Source: Narthecium ossifragum
Lineage: Eukaryota; Streptophyta; Magnoliopsida; Dioscoreales; Nartheciaceae
Reading direction: 5' to 3'
Assembly: GCA_963920575.1 (NCBI GenBank)
Contig: OY986967.1
Location: forward strand, 14,564,061 to 14,628,060
Length of the DNA stretch: 64,000 nucleotides
Position 1 is the first letter of the stretch, and every line of letters starts with the position of its first letter. This document shows positions 46,359 to 58,025 of this stretch, piece after piece. The position numbers and the translations under genes are program-made. The notes below the pieces were generated by a model, which ran no database searches, had not been told where the DNA came from, and was given only the letters and a program-made list of their open reading frames with translations.

Positions 46359-48357
46359 CATACCCTAACCTTATGCATCTAATGCTCAAACATATGCATG
46401 CTATGAACACACATAAGAAGGCAAGTAAGCATGCAACACATGTGATATTGTAAAGCAGGAACTGGGCTCGGCACACTGTCGCCCCGGGGTGGTGAAAAGG
46501 TAAGTAAGCCAAGGAACTGCTGCAGTGGTAACATCACTGACTGGTAGCCAGCTCACAGAAAACAACCAGCAATGGTAAGCAACCCCGGCAAACACTACTT
46601 CCAATATAACATAACATATGCCCTCGGCGCACGCCGACATGCGAGGCTAAGGAAAGCAATAGGGTGACCCACCCGTTTATTCTACATATCCCAGGAGTCA
46701 TCACTCTCTCAGTTCACCACTACCGCTCAATATGGGGCTAACATGCTTAATTATATATACAAGGTATAAAACGGTAAAGAAAATTTGTACATACAAAGCC
46801 CTATGGACAAGAACCAACGAAAACACCTCCCAACCACCAAGATGATCGATCCTTTCCAAGAATGGATCGATCCTCCTAGCGACTTGGGAGTTCCAGCCCG
46901 GTCAAGCCAAAAAAGATCGATCCTCCCTCCAGGATGATAGATCATATTCGAGACCCGGGACTTCGTCCATGCCCGCCAAGCAAAAGATCGATCTTGATCT
47001 TCTCAACCAGAAGATCGATCATGCACGGGCCAGGCATGACGCCCCTAGGATGATCAATCTCTATGGGTTCTCCGGCTACCTTGGGTGGAGAAAGCAAGAA
47101 GAATACCGTCAGAAAACTCTATCAAATCCCACAAAACCCTAGGATCTACTAGTACGAAGAACCACGAGTCCAAAACCGGTTCTTGCAAGGAAAACTGACA
47201 TGCATGCAAGAAGATCTACTTAAAACAAACACATGCAAGCTCAAATCTCTCAAAAACCAGAACAACAAGTAGGTAGGATCCTTAGTAATGAGTCACTAAT
47301 TATTCATAATTAAACCCCTTAAATTACCTTTATTAGACTAAGAGTAGGTGTATTTAATAACTTATTATTTGGATTGAGGTTTAAGTAGGATTTGAGTAGA
47401 AATACAAGACAATCGGCCAAAAATCATTAAATTCTGCAAAAAGACTGTTTTATCGACTATTTGGAAATAAATCACCAGAAATTCTACAGAACTCAAAATA
47501 TTATGGCATTCTGGGATATTAAAGAAGACTTCAAGTTCTACAATTTTCATGTTCATTAGATTTTGAGATTGCCTATAGATTGGCGCCAGTTTTGAAGCAA
47601 CATTGGATCTATAAAAGGTGAAATTTGAGAAAGACTGAAATTAGAGATTGTCAAACCGACTGGAGCGATGGATTGGTTGTGAGTCCGATCGGTCGCTCGG
47701 ATGACGTCATCAATACGGAATTTAGGGAAATTAGAGTTTAAGTTCAGATATAACTCCTAATTCCAAGGTTAAGGGTTTCTAATGAATAAAGGGGTTATTC
47801 CAGCCGAAAATGAGTATCTTTTGGACCAATTTTGGAGGAGAAGGTTAGGGTTTTGAAGATGGAGATCTTTCCATGGGGATCGATGACTTCCTTCCCAACA
47901 CCTATGGATCTTTCCCAGAAAATGAATAACTAATTCTTAAACTTAGGGATATCAAGAAACCCTATTGTAACTTTTGATTTTCTTTTGTTTAATTCTTGTA
48001 TACTTCTTCTCAACATGATCTCATAAATATGGTTTTAATGATTAGGGATTTGAGGGAACAGAGTTCCTTTGAAGTATTTTCAATCGTATAAGCTTTCTAT
48101 GATTGTTTAAACCCCTTAAATTCATGTGAGCTTGTAGTATAACTTAATGTAATTATAGAATCGAAGATAACCAAATGTAATTATAGGTTGTGCCAAGGTC
48201 ATTAGGAGTAGTATAACTTAATGTAATTATAGGATCGAAGATAACCGATACCAAGAAAGATAGACTATGCCGTTAGGAACCTAAATCTTATTTTAGGGAT
48301 TCATGTGAGCTTGTAGTCATATGATCCATAATGTTGAGAAAAGGGAACAAGAGGACA

Positions 48358-49048
48358 ACTTAGTAACTGGGTAGTGTGCCTAACCAGCGTGGCGTTCGCG
48401 TAAAACAATTGAAATTCCTACAGAAAGCAAAAAAAAAGATTTCGTTGTTAGTAACCAATCAAGGTGCCTAACAATGTGTGTTGTTCGGATAAAACAGTTG
48501 AAATTCCTGCAGAAAAAAAGGAAAAGAAAAAATAAATAAATAAGCAGAGATTGCTATGTGATAAGTGAAAAATATGTGCTTGAATAGGATTGTGATTTTT
48601 AATAGTTGAAGTGTTTAGATATGATTGATACTCTGAAGCATGTGAAACCCCATTCACACACAGGAGTGTTAAAGTTATTTTTAATAATAATTAAATATGT
48701 TGAAGTATTGGAAATATGTTGTGACATGTTTTAATTTACTATATTTTTATGTGACTATGAGTTCAAAGGTTTGTTCATGGATAATATTTTTATTTCATAC
48801 ATTAGAGTTGATGAAAATTATGATTGATTTCGAATGGCATATTCAAGGGAATGTATAAATGTTTGTGGGTGTCACCCCTGAAAACCCTTAGGTGACTATA
48901 ACTCCTCCACTGGGGTAATCTAGGAGTTTAAAGGCTTTTTGCATATGCTAAATGCAATCGTGAGACCTACGAAAGTGGCTAGTTAGATTTATTGCTTTCT
49001 TTTTATCTTTTCTTTGCTCGAGAACTACTAAAGTGTAAGTTGGGGGTG
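48358..49048 (+). other. Element D 3' non-coding remnant
   Basis: Two CCGGGCAGTG-type modules (about 48358-48420 and 48449-48510, the second degraded), a GTAA-loop hairpin with G-U pairs (48910-48923), the TTGCAT...ATGCAA stem shortly after it, and the tract AAGTTGGGGGTG. Confidence 0.65.
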
Positions 49049-50418
49049 TGATGAGTCACTAATTATTGATAATTAAACCCCTTAAATTACCTTTGTTAGA
49101 TTAGGAGTAGGTGTATTTGATATCTTATTGTTTTATTTTAGGTTTAAGTAGGATTTGAGAAGAAATACAAAAAATTCGGCCAAAAATCATTAAATTCTTC
49201 AAAAAGACTGCTTTATGGACTGTTTGGAAATAAATTACCAGAAATTATACAAAACACAAAATATTCTGAAATTCTGGGATATGAAAGAAAACTTCAAATT
49301 CTAGAATTTTCATGTTGAATACTTTGTGAGATATTCTATAGATTGGCAGCAGTGTGGAAGCAAAGTTGGATATATGAAAGCTGAAATTTGAGAATGGTTG
49401 AAATTAAATAATGGCGTGGCAATAAAGTCCCAGTCAAACCGACTGGAGTGATGGATCGGTTGTGCGTCCGATCGGTCGTTCGGATGACGTCATCAGTACA
49501 AAATTTAGGGAAATTAGAGTTTTTGTTCAGATATAACTCCTAATTCCGAGGTTAAGGGTTTCTAATATATAAATGGGTTATTCTAGCCAAAAATGAGCAT
49601 CTTTTGGACAACTTTTGGAGGAAAAGGTTAGGTTTTGAAGATGGAGATCTTTTCACGGGGATTAATAGCTTCCTTCCCAACACCTATGGATCTTTCCCAG
49701 TAGATGAGTAACTATTTCTTAAACTTAGGGATATTATGAAACCCTAGTGTAACTTTTGATTTTCTTGATTTGATTCTTGTAAACTTCTTCTCAACATGAT
49801 CTCATTAATATGGGTTTAATGATTAGACATTTGAGGGAACAGAGTTCCTTTGAATTATTTTCAGTCGTATAAGCTTTTTGTGATTGTTTATACAGATTTA
49901 TGAGATGGTTTTCATGTGATTTATGATTTTCTTCTGAGATAGGCTATTCTATGCTATGATAGGTTATGCCAAGGTGATTAAAAGTAGTATAACTTAAAAT
50001 AATTGTAGGAACAAAGATAACCTATGCCAAGAAAGACGGCCTATGCCGTTAGGAACCTAAATTTTATTTTAGAGATTCATGTGAGATTGTAGCCATATGA
50101 TCCATAATGTTGGCAGAAGGGAAGAAGAGGATAACTAGAAAAGATTGAAGGTGAAGCTAGGGTGGATTGAAGAATCCCTAGGTAATTCTTAACTTGGTCA
50201 AAATCCTTATCACTTTACTTGCTTTCTTAGATAATTCAACCTACCTTTTGATTACTCCTCTTAGTAATCAATTTCGAGAATTGATTCTACTTTCCAACAT
50301 TTTCCCTGTGGATCGATTCCGAACTTCACCACTAGTCTACTCTGTAGGATAGTGATAGAATAAGGATTATATTTTGATTGAAGTTTGTTGCCCTTTAACA
50401 ACACACTTCGCAACACAT
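49049..50418 (+). mobile_element. Element D 3' LTR
   Basis: Begins TGATGAGTCACTAATTATTG. The end is uncertain because the terminal GCGATCA is not preserved (CTTCGCAACACATCA). Confidence 0.75.
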
Positions 50419-50921
50419 CATCTTGACGAGCCTAGTATCGTCCTCAATCTTCTTGAAAATCTCGCCAGATTTGAGCTGAAAAAATGGCGGATTTGAAAAA
50501 GAAGATTAAGAAGGGGGTTGTGTCCGTTTTATAGACGGACGAACTGACTTATGAATGATCGATCTTTCCTCCTTCATGACGATGCACTTTGACTTCCAGG
50601 AACCAAACGATCGATCTTCTTAGCAAGAAAAGATTGATCCTTTTGTGCAGAAAACTAGACTTGGGCTAGAACACAAGCCTAAACCCGAATCTTCTGATCC
50701 CGGGTTTACCTAACCGTTCTAAACAAACATTAATACAAATATGGTCAATGTGTGCACACGTAGGTGTGAAACAAACTAATAAGGCGCAATCTACCGAATT
50801 GTCCTTGCGATCTATGAAACAATACGATCCAGTGGATCACGCACTCGACGCGAAACAAGCAAACGAGCCACGAACCCAACCCAGACGTTCGACCCAGGAG
50901 TAGAGGGACAGGTCCTCACAT

Positions 50922-53900
50922 AGCAAGATGGAGGTCAATTTAATCCCAACTGATATCACACTGATAGGGTTTAGTGGAGTACCAGCACTATCTAAAGGGA
51001 TCTTGCCTTTGGATATCAAGGTCGGAAGTGTTATCAGAACGACAATGTTCTTTGTGATGGATTCACCAACAAGTTATAATGTGTGGCTTGGTCGAGATTG
51101 GATTCATGTTAGTAGGTGTGTACCATCGTCCTTAAACCAATGTCTTTTCTTGTGGAATGCAGAAGGGGGAGTGGAATCTATCATGGCCGATAATATGCAT
51201 TCAAAGCAGAAACACATGCGATAGAAGCCTCTTTCTATGATTGTAATTATTGTCCATTGTAGTTCATGGAAGTGAACGATTCCATGAGGGTAGTATCTGA
51301 GAACTGCGGTGTAATGAAGAACTGCGTAGCAGAGATTTTTGACCCTTCAAGACCAACCACTGTGGTCTTTGCTCGAAAGTTTTGCCGATCATCGGTCAAA
51401 GGGTCTCCAAAATGAGTACAGAACATGAGGACAATCAGGCCGCTGTAACGGCCTTAAAAGCCAAGTTAATGGCTTATCAATTAGATTTGTTCATGGTACA
51501 AGTTAATGGCTTAAAAGAAATGCCTCAAGAAGAAGAAGAAGAAGTTCCTTTGGGCAAGCGTGGAAACATGCAAGCTCAAGATCCATTGAAGGAAGTCAAC
51601 ATCGGCGATGGAGAGGAACATCGTCCAACCTTCATCAGCAAGCTTCTCGAACCAAGATTTAAGGTATGAACTCATCGCTATCTTACATTCATATAAGGAT
51701 TGGTTTGCTTGGGATTATAAAGAATTGCCTGTCTTAGATAGAAATATTATCGGGTATGAACTTCCCACTCGACCAAATTTTAAGCCATATAAACAAGCGC
51801 CAAGGCGTTTTGCTTCTAATATAATGCCAAAAGTTAAGAAGGAAATTGAATGATTGTTAAATGCAAATTTTATAAGAATGGCCATATATATAGAATGGCT
51901 TTCAAACATAGTGCCAGTTATGAATAAAAATGACAAACTTAGAGTCTGTATTGATTTTAGAAATTTAAACTTGGCAACACCAAAGGATGAGTATCCTATG
52001 CCATCAGTAGACAATTTGGTCGATTCAACAGCTGGACATGAAATTACTCCTTCATGGATGGTTATTTGGGGTATAATCAAATCTATATCCATAAGAAGGA
52101 CGCCTATAAAAAAGCGTTTAGATGTTCAGGAGCGATTGGTAGCTATGAGTGGGTTGTAATGCCCTTTGGATTGAAAAATGCTGGTGCTACTTACCAAAGA
52201 GCGATGAATATGATTTTTCATAATATGATCGGCCAGTTTATAGAGGTTTATGTTGATGACATTGTGGTTAAATCACCAATTGTGGCCCATCATTTTAATC
52301 AATTAGTTCAAACCTTTGAGCAAATTAGGGAGTACCAATTAAAATTAAATCCCTTAAAATGTGCATTTAGAGTGCAAGCAGGAAATTTTCTTGGTTTTCT
52401 TGTTCATCAGCGTGGCATTGAGCTCCACCAAAACAAAGAAAAATCTATTATTAATGCCAAGCCTCCAAAGACTAAGAAAGAACTACAGAAGTTCCTTGGT
52501 GAAGTGAACTTTTTAAGAAGATTTATTTCTAACTGTGCAGGAAAGACTCAAGTGTTCTCATCGCCCTTACGATTGAAGAACGAAGACGACTTCGTCTGGG
52601 AAGAACATTATCAACAAGGATTTTAATGCTTGAAGACACCACCAATAATGTTGTCGCCAAGAGTGAACGATCCCATGAAGCTTTACATCGTTGTTGTGGA
52701 CCGATCAATAGGAGGTCTCTTGGCGCAAGATGGTAAAGATGGTGTAGAGAGAGCAGTGTATTATCTAAGTAGACAGTTGTTGCCTTATGAACAGAAGTAC
52801 TCCGCCATAGAAAAGTTATGTTTGGCCTTGTATTTTATGTGTACAAAGTTAAGAGCTTATTTAAAGCCTGTAACTGTCTACTTTGTATCCAAGTTTAATG
52901 TAATGAAGTTTTGTTCTCTTGACCAATTTTACATCAGCGTATTGCTTATTGAGTTTTAACTTCAGCTGAGTTTGACATTCAATTTGTCTCTCAAAAGGCT
53001 GTTAAGGGCCAAGCATTTGCTGATTTCTTAGTTGACCATCCTTGTGTAGACATCCCGAAAGAATTAGAGCGTGAAATTAGTATGGTATCACTCACTCCTT
53101 GGATGATGTACTTTGATGGTTCTAAAACAGTTAATGGTGGTGGTCTTGGAATCTCAATTCTAACACCCATTGGTCGCCAATACAAATTTGCCTACACCCT
53201 TGAACAGTTGTACACCAATAACCAGGCCGAGTATGAAGCATTGATCATCAGCCTTGAGATATTGTTAGGATTAGGAGTGGCTAATGTGCAAATCAAAGGT
53301 GACTCACAATTGGTGATAAATTATATACTTGGTCATTACAAGTGCCAGAGCAATATACTAATTCCATTTCATCATATCGCTTGACAATTATTAAATCGAT
53401 TCGATGATTTTGAAATAACTTTTGTGCCAAGATTACAGAACGATGAAACCAATACATTAGCCCAAATAGCATCTGGCTATGAAGTGTTAAAACACTTGGG
53501 GGGCATGGCCGATTTTAAATACGACATGATTCGTTCTGCTGTAGAGCGATCTTCTCAATCAATGGAGATCGATCGAATAAGTGAGCAACAAGATTGGCAC
53601 ACCCCAATCAAATCATTTTTGCAAAATCCATCGCTCAAGACTGATAGAAAGGTTCGCCTCAAAGTGATCCATTATTTTCTACAAAATGATCTTATATAAG
53701 CGTCGACCAGATGGAATTTTGTTAAAATGTCTAAGTCCAGATGAGGCACTATTAGTCATGGGAGAGATACATAATGATGTTTCTGGTGCACAACAATCAG
53801 AGATTAAAATGCGCTGGCAAATCATACCCAGTGGCTATTATTGGCTGCGCATGGGGGAGGAGTGTGCTCAATATGCAAAAGGATGTGAGTCTTGTCAGAG

Positions 53901-54639
53901 ACATGGCCCATTGCATAGAGGAATGTCAAATGATATGTCGATCATAATTAAACCTTGGCCATTTCGATGTTGGGCGATCCACATTATATGGAAAATATAT
54001 CCCCCATCATCTCAGTTACACAAGTTTGTTATTGCGGCGACATATTATTTTACAAAATGGGTAGAAGCTATCCCATTAAAAACGGTGTCCGATGATCAAG
54101 TCATAAATTTTATTTGGGAACATATCATTTGTGGATTTGGTATCCCACAAACAATAGTGTCTGATCAAGAGACAATGTTTGTAAGTACTATGGTCAAGAA
54201 TGTTTTGGCCGAGTATAAAATTAACATGGCTAATTCCAAACCATTTTATACCCAATCTAATGGACAAACTGAAGCGTCCAATAAAACAATCAAGTCGATC
54301 ATAAGAAAAATGATGTATTTTAACCCAAGACAATGGCATGAAGGGTTATTGAGAGCATTATGGGTACATAAGACTACACCTAAGTCCAGTACTAAGGATA
54401 CACCTTTCCAATTTGTATATGGCCACGAAGTAGTTCTACCTGCAGAAATAAATGTCTTATCACCAAAAGTTTTAAGACAGGATAATTTGACCAGTGAAGA
54501 ATATGAAGATGCTTTAATGTATAATCTTTTGGAACTCGATGAACAACGAGCGATTGCCTTGGAAAATATTGAAACACATAAATTGAAAGTGGTTGATATC
54601 AATAATAAAAGGGTTGTCACTAGAAATTTTCAAGAATGA
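50922..54639 (+). pseudogene. pol: Tat pol: protease C-terminus, reverse transcriptase, RNase H, integrase
   Basis: The C-terminal protease part (WLGRDWIHVSRCVPSSLNQC) is at about 51080-51160. RT follows: RVCIDFRNLNLATPKDEYPMP near 51940, WVVMPFGLKNAGATYQRAMN, the catalytic YVDDIVVKS at about 52249, and NFLGFLVHQRGIE. RNase H is at 53082-53384 (MYFDGSKTVNGGG, NNQAEYEAL, KGDSQLVINY). Integrase is at 53686-54639 with a CX2C-type end (CESCQRHG) but a Gln where the second zinc-finger His is usual (GAQQS). The core has WAIHIIWKIYPPSS, where Asp is expected in place of His, then IVSDQETMF and GQTEASNKT with Asp and Glu kept. Several frame changes and stops (about 51852, 52158, 52626, 52957, 53382) break it. 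Dead by inspection. Confidence 0.88.
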
Positions 54640-54651
54640 GACTTCGTTTGA

Positions 54652-54932
54652 AAAATGATCTTACCTATAGTCCTTGAACTCTGCCCCTTCGAAACCAGAT
54701 TTGTCCTCTACTGGAGAGATGCTTGATTATGGTCTGTATAGCCTTTTACGGGACCTTAGATTATCATATGTAACAGCTTCTCCAGGTGCATCGCCCTCTC
54801 ATCCTGTGGTCGAGACATTGTTTGTCCCAGAGCCATTGGCCAACTGTGCTGAGCCAAACATTATTATGCCCCCAAGTACTTCAACAGCGGAAACATCTAT
54901 CGTTGTGCCTGCTCGAACGCCCATAATATTGT
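54652..54932 (+). repeat. Inverted copy of part of the Tat antisense ORF
   Basis: 54667-54930 matches the reverse complement of about 55715-55977 (shared text includes CTACTGGAGAGATGCTTGAT). Its sides are marked by the direct repeat AAGAATGAGACTTCGTTTG (54632-54650 and 54933-54951). The two arms with the ~780-bp spacer could form a fold-back transcript. Confidence 0.8.
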
Positions 54933-54951
54933 AAGAATGAGACTTCGTTTG

Positions 54952-56809
54952 CAATATATTCTTCAATATTTTTTTTGCTCTCATCAGTCTTTCAAGCAAT
55001 CTACCGACACAGATAATTCCTTTGAGTTTTAAGTTGAACAATCTGAGTCTCCAACTCTGTAATTTTGTCTTCAATTTTAGAGATGCTTGATTCTTTCTCG
55101 CCGATGTCATTCAAGCTTGTTGAAAGTTCCTTAATGTTTTTGTCGACCATATTACTTAGGCATATTCGCCGCTCTCGGCGTTCCCCAGCAAGAACAATCT
55201 CATTTGTTAGGTTTTTCCTCTCCGTATCCAAACTTTCAATACTCAACTTTAGACTTTGGATACCGTCCATCTCCGTTGATGAAAGACCTAAAACCTCCTG
55301 GTCAATAGTCAAAAATATAGCTGTCGCTCTTTCATGGTTTTCATAATCTAACTTTGTGAGGTCTTCCTAAAGTGGTTTATCCAAAATAATCATGCAGTCA
55401 GCCAAAGCTCGTCTAACGTCATGGTGTTGACCTCTTTGAGTAATCTCAGGATCGACAACTATTGTTTTCCCAGATTTTTGTGCGCTCCAGGAATCAGAAA
55501 GTTATTGAATTCTGTCGACCGATTGAGTGATGTCCGTCTAAAATAAAAATAAAAATTAGATTTCATGATCGATGAAATGACCATATATATTAAGTTTAAA
55601 ATGACCTGTACCTCATCTAAAACTGAGCTAGATGGGCCTGCCCTTTGAGGAGTTCTGAGCAATGCTACCGTCATGATAGTAGATGGAACCACCAGAGTTT
55701 TGTCGGCCCTCGTCACTTGTAGAATTATGGACGTTGGAGGAGGCACAACGATAGATGTTTGCGCTGTTGAGGTACTGGGGCGCATAAAAATGTTTCGCTC
55801 AGCTCAGCCAGCCGATCGCTCTGGGACAAACAATGTCTCGACCACAGGATGAGAGGCCGATGCACCGGGAGAAGCTGTTTCGAAGGTCCCGCAAAAGTCT
55901 ATACGGACCATAATCAAGCATCTCTCCAGTAGAGGAAAAACCTGGTTTCGAAGGGGCAGAGTTCAAGGACTCGAAAAGGTCATCATTGTCCCTTTTTTCT
56001 CGCTCAGTTGATTGAGCGATAAGCTTGTCCTTCTTGACCAATAAAATAGATATGAGAAAAGGTCGATGAAATAGATAACGAAGGACAAAATGATTAGTTA
56101 CTTTGTGACCAAGATGTTTTATTCTCTTCTTGGTGCCCCTGTCGTCGTATTTTCTTGATTAGTGACAACAGGAAGATTTTCTTCAACTTCCTTCATAGCA
56201 GCAACATTGCTCAAGATTGATGGGTTTGGTATATCATGCGTAGGAGAGCCATAATAATTAGAGGGAGTAAAGGAACCAGATTCCATCTCTGTTGTCATTC
56301 TAAAAAACAAGAAGAAGGAAATGAAGTTAAGTAAAGGAGATGGAAATGCACAAGGAAAATGAATAGAAAGGCTCACTTGCAAATAGACGTAGACTGGACA
56401 CTTGGCCTACTTTCTGGAGACTCTACATCTTCTCCCATCGTTGAGGATGAGTGAGTTTGTTTCTTAGGTTCCTCGGCCATAGGTCTCTTGGCCAATGGTG
56501 ATATTTTAGATTCACCGGTCGCCATGTTTTGGTTTTTTTGAGACGGAGTCTCTTCGGCAGACTTATCACGTCTCTTTGTGGATAATGACGTACCTTCACT
56601 GTCAAAACCTATTGATCATGTTATTGATCAAAATATGAATGATAAAGTATTTAAAAGAAAAGAAGTGATGAAAAGTTACCTTTTCTTTTCTTTTTCTCTG
56701 GCCTATCATACATATCGGACTGTTCAGTCCCTTCTTTTTTACGTCCCAACTTCTTAGGAGAGACAAACTTATCGAAGACAACATCCTGGTCTAGAGAAAA
56801 TACGCGTTC
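54952..56809 (-). pseudogene. Antisense ORF of the Tat element (multi-exon, C-terminal part)
   Basis: On the minus strand from 56809 one reads VFSLDQDVVFDKFVSPKKLG and a Lys/Arg-rich stretch to about 56680. A GT...AG intron (56609-56679), an exon (56377-56608, ATGESKISPLAKRPM), and a second GT...AG intron (56300-56376, with a pyrimidine-rich 3' end) follow. The frame stays open across both junctions and then stops near 56119 (GAPRRE). Further minus segments (56041-55799 and 55785-55459) and a coiled-coil-like part (55312-55001, ISKIEDKITELETQIVQLKT) probably belong to the same degraded gene. Antisense ORFs between integrase and 3' LTR are known in Tat-lineage elements. The upstream core is cut off at 56810, so the family is not identified. 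A plant mobile domain protein is a guess. Confidence 0.55.
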
Positions 56810-57029
56810 TGTGAGGACCCGTACCTCCAACCCAGTCCGACTGCGTTAGGTCAAGGGTCTGGGTTTGTGGTTTGGCTCGGTTAGCCTTGGGATGCGATCG
56901 GTTGATCGCATCGCTGTTTTTGACCCCAGTGGCATTTTGGTAAATATGCTCCTTGGTGGTCAGTTTCACACCCGCGTTGCACACATGGCCTTTGATTGAT
57001 GTATGTGTTTGATTAGAACCTTTAGGGCG
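56810..57029 (+). mobile_element. Truncated gypsy LTR start
   Basis: Begins TGTGAGGACCCGTACCTC and matches the beginnings of the LTRs at 18519 and 36225 to about GATTAGAACCTTTAGG. There it changes to Athila-like LTR sequence. The rest of this LTR is not in the window. Confidence 0.75.
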
Positions 57030-57839
57030 CTTCCGATCGAAAGATCGGAGCTCGATCGTGAGAGATCGAATCGGACGGCTGTGATCGATTCCAGCCTTCT
57101 ATTTAAGAAACTGAAACCTCGGAATCAATGAAACTGTGAGATCTAATCTATTTTTATTGTTTAGTTTATACTTGAGTATTGAATGTTATTCTTTGATTAT
57201 CATCATGATTGTTTCGTCTAATTGCTAGGAGGCCTACTAGTATATTATTCATCGCAATCTACTGCTAGGTTACATATCAAATCCGTAATTGTTTGATCCC
57301 TCTAATCTGCGAAGCAACATGGGTTTAATGATCTACTACGTTTCAGATATGGTTAGATCTTAGGATCAACGTTCGACTAAATTAAATGCAACCACTTGTG
57401 CTTGTGTTGTGTAGCTTCATCGATCTCCCAATTCTTAATGCTGCTACTGGATTAATTCTACATCGCTTGTCTTAGGTTGTTTAGTAGTTAGGGTTGATTA
57501 GATCGCTTGTGTCTAATTAACTATGATCGAGGAGAGATTTGAATTTAATTCGAACGGTGAATATTCATGGTATGAATTGATATATACTTGCATCGATGAT
57601 CAGTTGTTGGATTCCGATGGTGGATGTTGACTTAGATCAAGGTTTGTTCTCTTGATTCAATTCATTTCTTCACTTTAGATTATTTCTTTATTGTTTTCGT
57701 TTTACTCAAACCCCCCATCTTGTTCACATAGCACAAAACTTATGCTAAACACTCTTCGTGGGATCGACTCTTACTCGCACTACTACATTTATTTCGAAGA
57801 GTACTGGTTTTATTTTTGGTTGCTTGCGACAGCACACCA
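57030..57839 (+). mobile_element. Athila-like 5' LTR, 5'-truncated
   Basis: Ends GACAGCACACCA five bases before the primer site. The expected start TGATGAGAATGC (known from 63914) is absent, so its left part was lost at the junction near 57030. It contains a TATA-like CTATTTAAG near 57101. Confidence 0.7.
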
Positions 57840-57844
57840 AATTT

Positions 57845-57861
57845 TGGCGCCGTTGCCGGGG
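57845..57861 (+). promoter_or_regulatory. Primer-binding site, tRNA-Asp type
   Basis: TGGCGCCGTTGCCGGGG, the perfect Athila-type site. Confidence 0.92.
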
Positions 57862-58025
57862 ATTGATTCTAGTTGATTTTTGTGCTTATTGTGATCTTTA
57901 TTTCATAAAAAAAAGAGTTTGCTTCGTTTATCAGTGATTTAGCGTAGGATTTTTATTTATCTTCATTACTCTAGACCTTTTCTTAATTTGTTTTTCTCGG
58001 TTTATCAGAGTCTTCTTGATTGTTT

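Larger units (their letters stand above)
47286..50418 (+). mobile_element. Element D: deleted relative of A/B1
   Basis: A partial 5' LTR (47286 to about 48355, start TAATGAGTCACTAATTATTC) is fused directly to the 3' non-coding modules (48358-49048). A complete 3' LTR (49049 to about 50418) follows. The fusion point has AACTTAG against the expected AACTAGAG, consistent with a deletion across short homology. Within the 5' LTR a ~75-bp stretch around 48150-48240 is locally duplicated. Target duplication is not clear (left CTTAG, right near CTTGA). It is inserted in the minus gypsy LTR. Confidence 0.75.
38826..50921 (-). mobile_element. Minus-strand gypsy LTR, truncated, split by elements A and D
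   Basis: The pieces are 38826-39309, 46359-47285 and 50419-50921. The right edge is the intact LTR start (minus TGTGAGGACCTGTCCCTC at 50921). The left edge lacks roughly the last 400 bp of the LTR. The break falls in ACTAAGCTC, shared with the position corresponding to about 4042-4050 of the complete copy, which points to a microhomology-mediated deletion. GATCGATC boxes occur at 46840-47015 and 50555-50640. No gene seen in its own sequence. Confidence 0.8.
7099..56809 (+). mobile_element. Tat-like Ty3/gypsy retrotransposon spread over ~50 kb by nested insertions
   Basis: Colinear pieces are the LTR (7099-7199, 14539-15534), gag (15574-17886), a linker (35159-36224), protease (38405-38825), RT/RNase H/integrase (50922-54639) and an antisense ORF region (54952-56809). 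Reading continues across insertions. For example, WRWDNTY before 17892 joins YVVRPGWKYG after 35158, and the protease at 38825 continues at 50922 into the LLGRDWIH-type motif (WLGRDWIHVSRC). A 3' antisense ORF is typical of some Tat-lineage elements such as RIRE2 and Grande. The 3' LTR is not seen, since the element is cut by gypsy LTR sequence at 56810. Confidence 0.75.

Noticed and set aside
50922..54639. An endogenous pararetrovirus or env-bearing provirus
   Set aside because: Domain order protease, RT, RNase H, integrase with LTRs is Ty3/gypsy. No movement, coat or envelope protein is visible.
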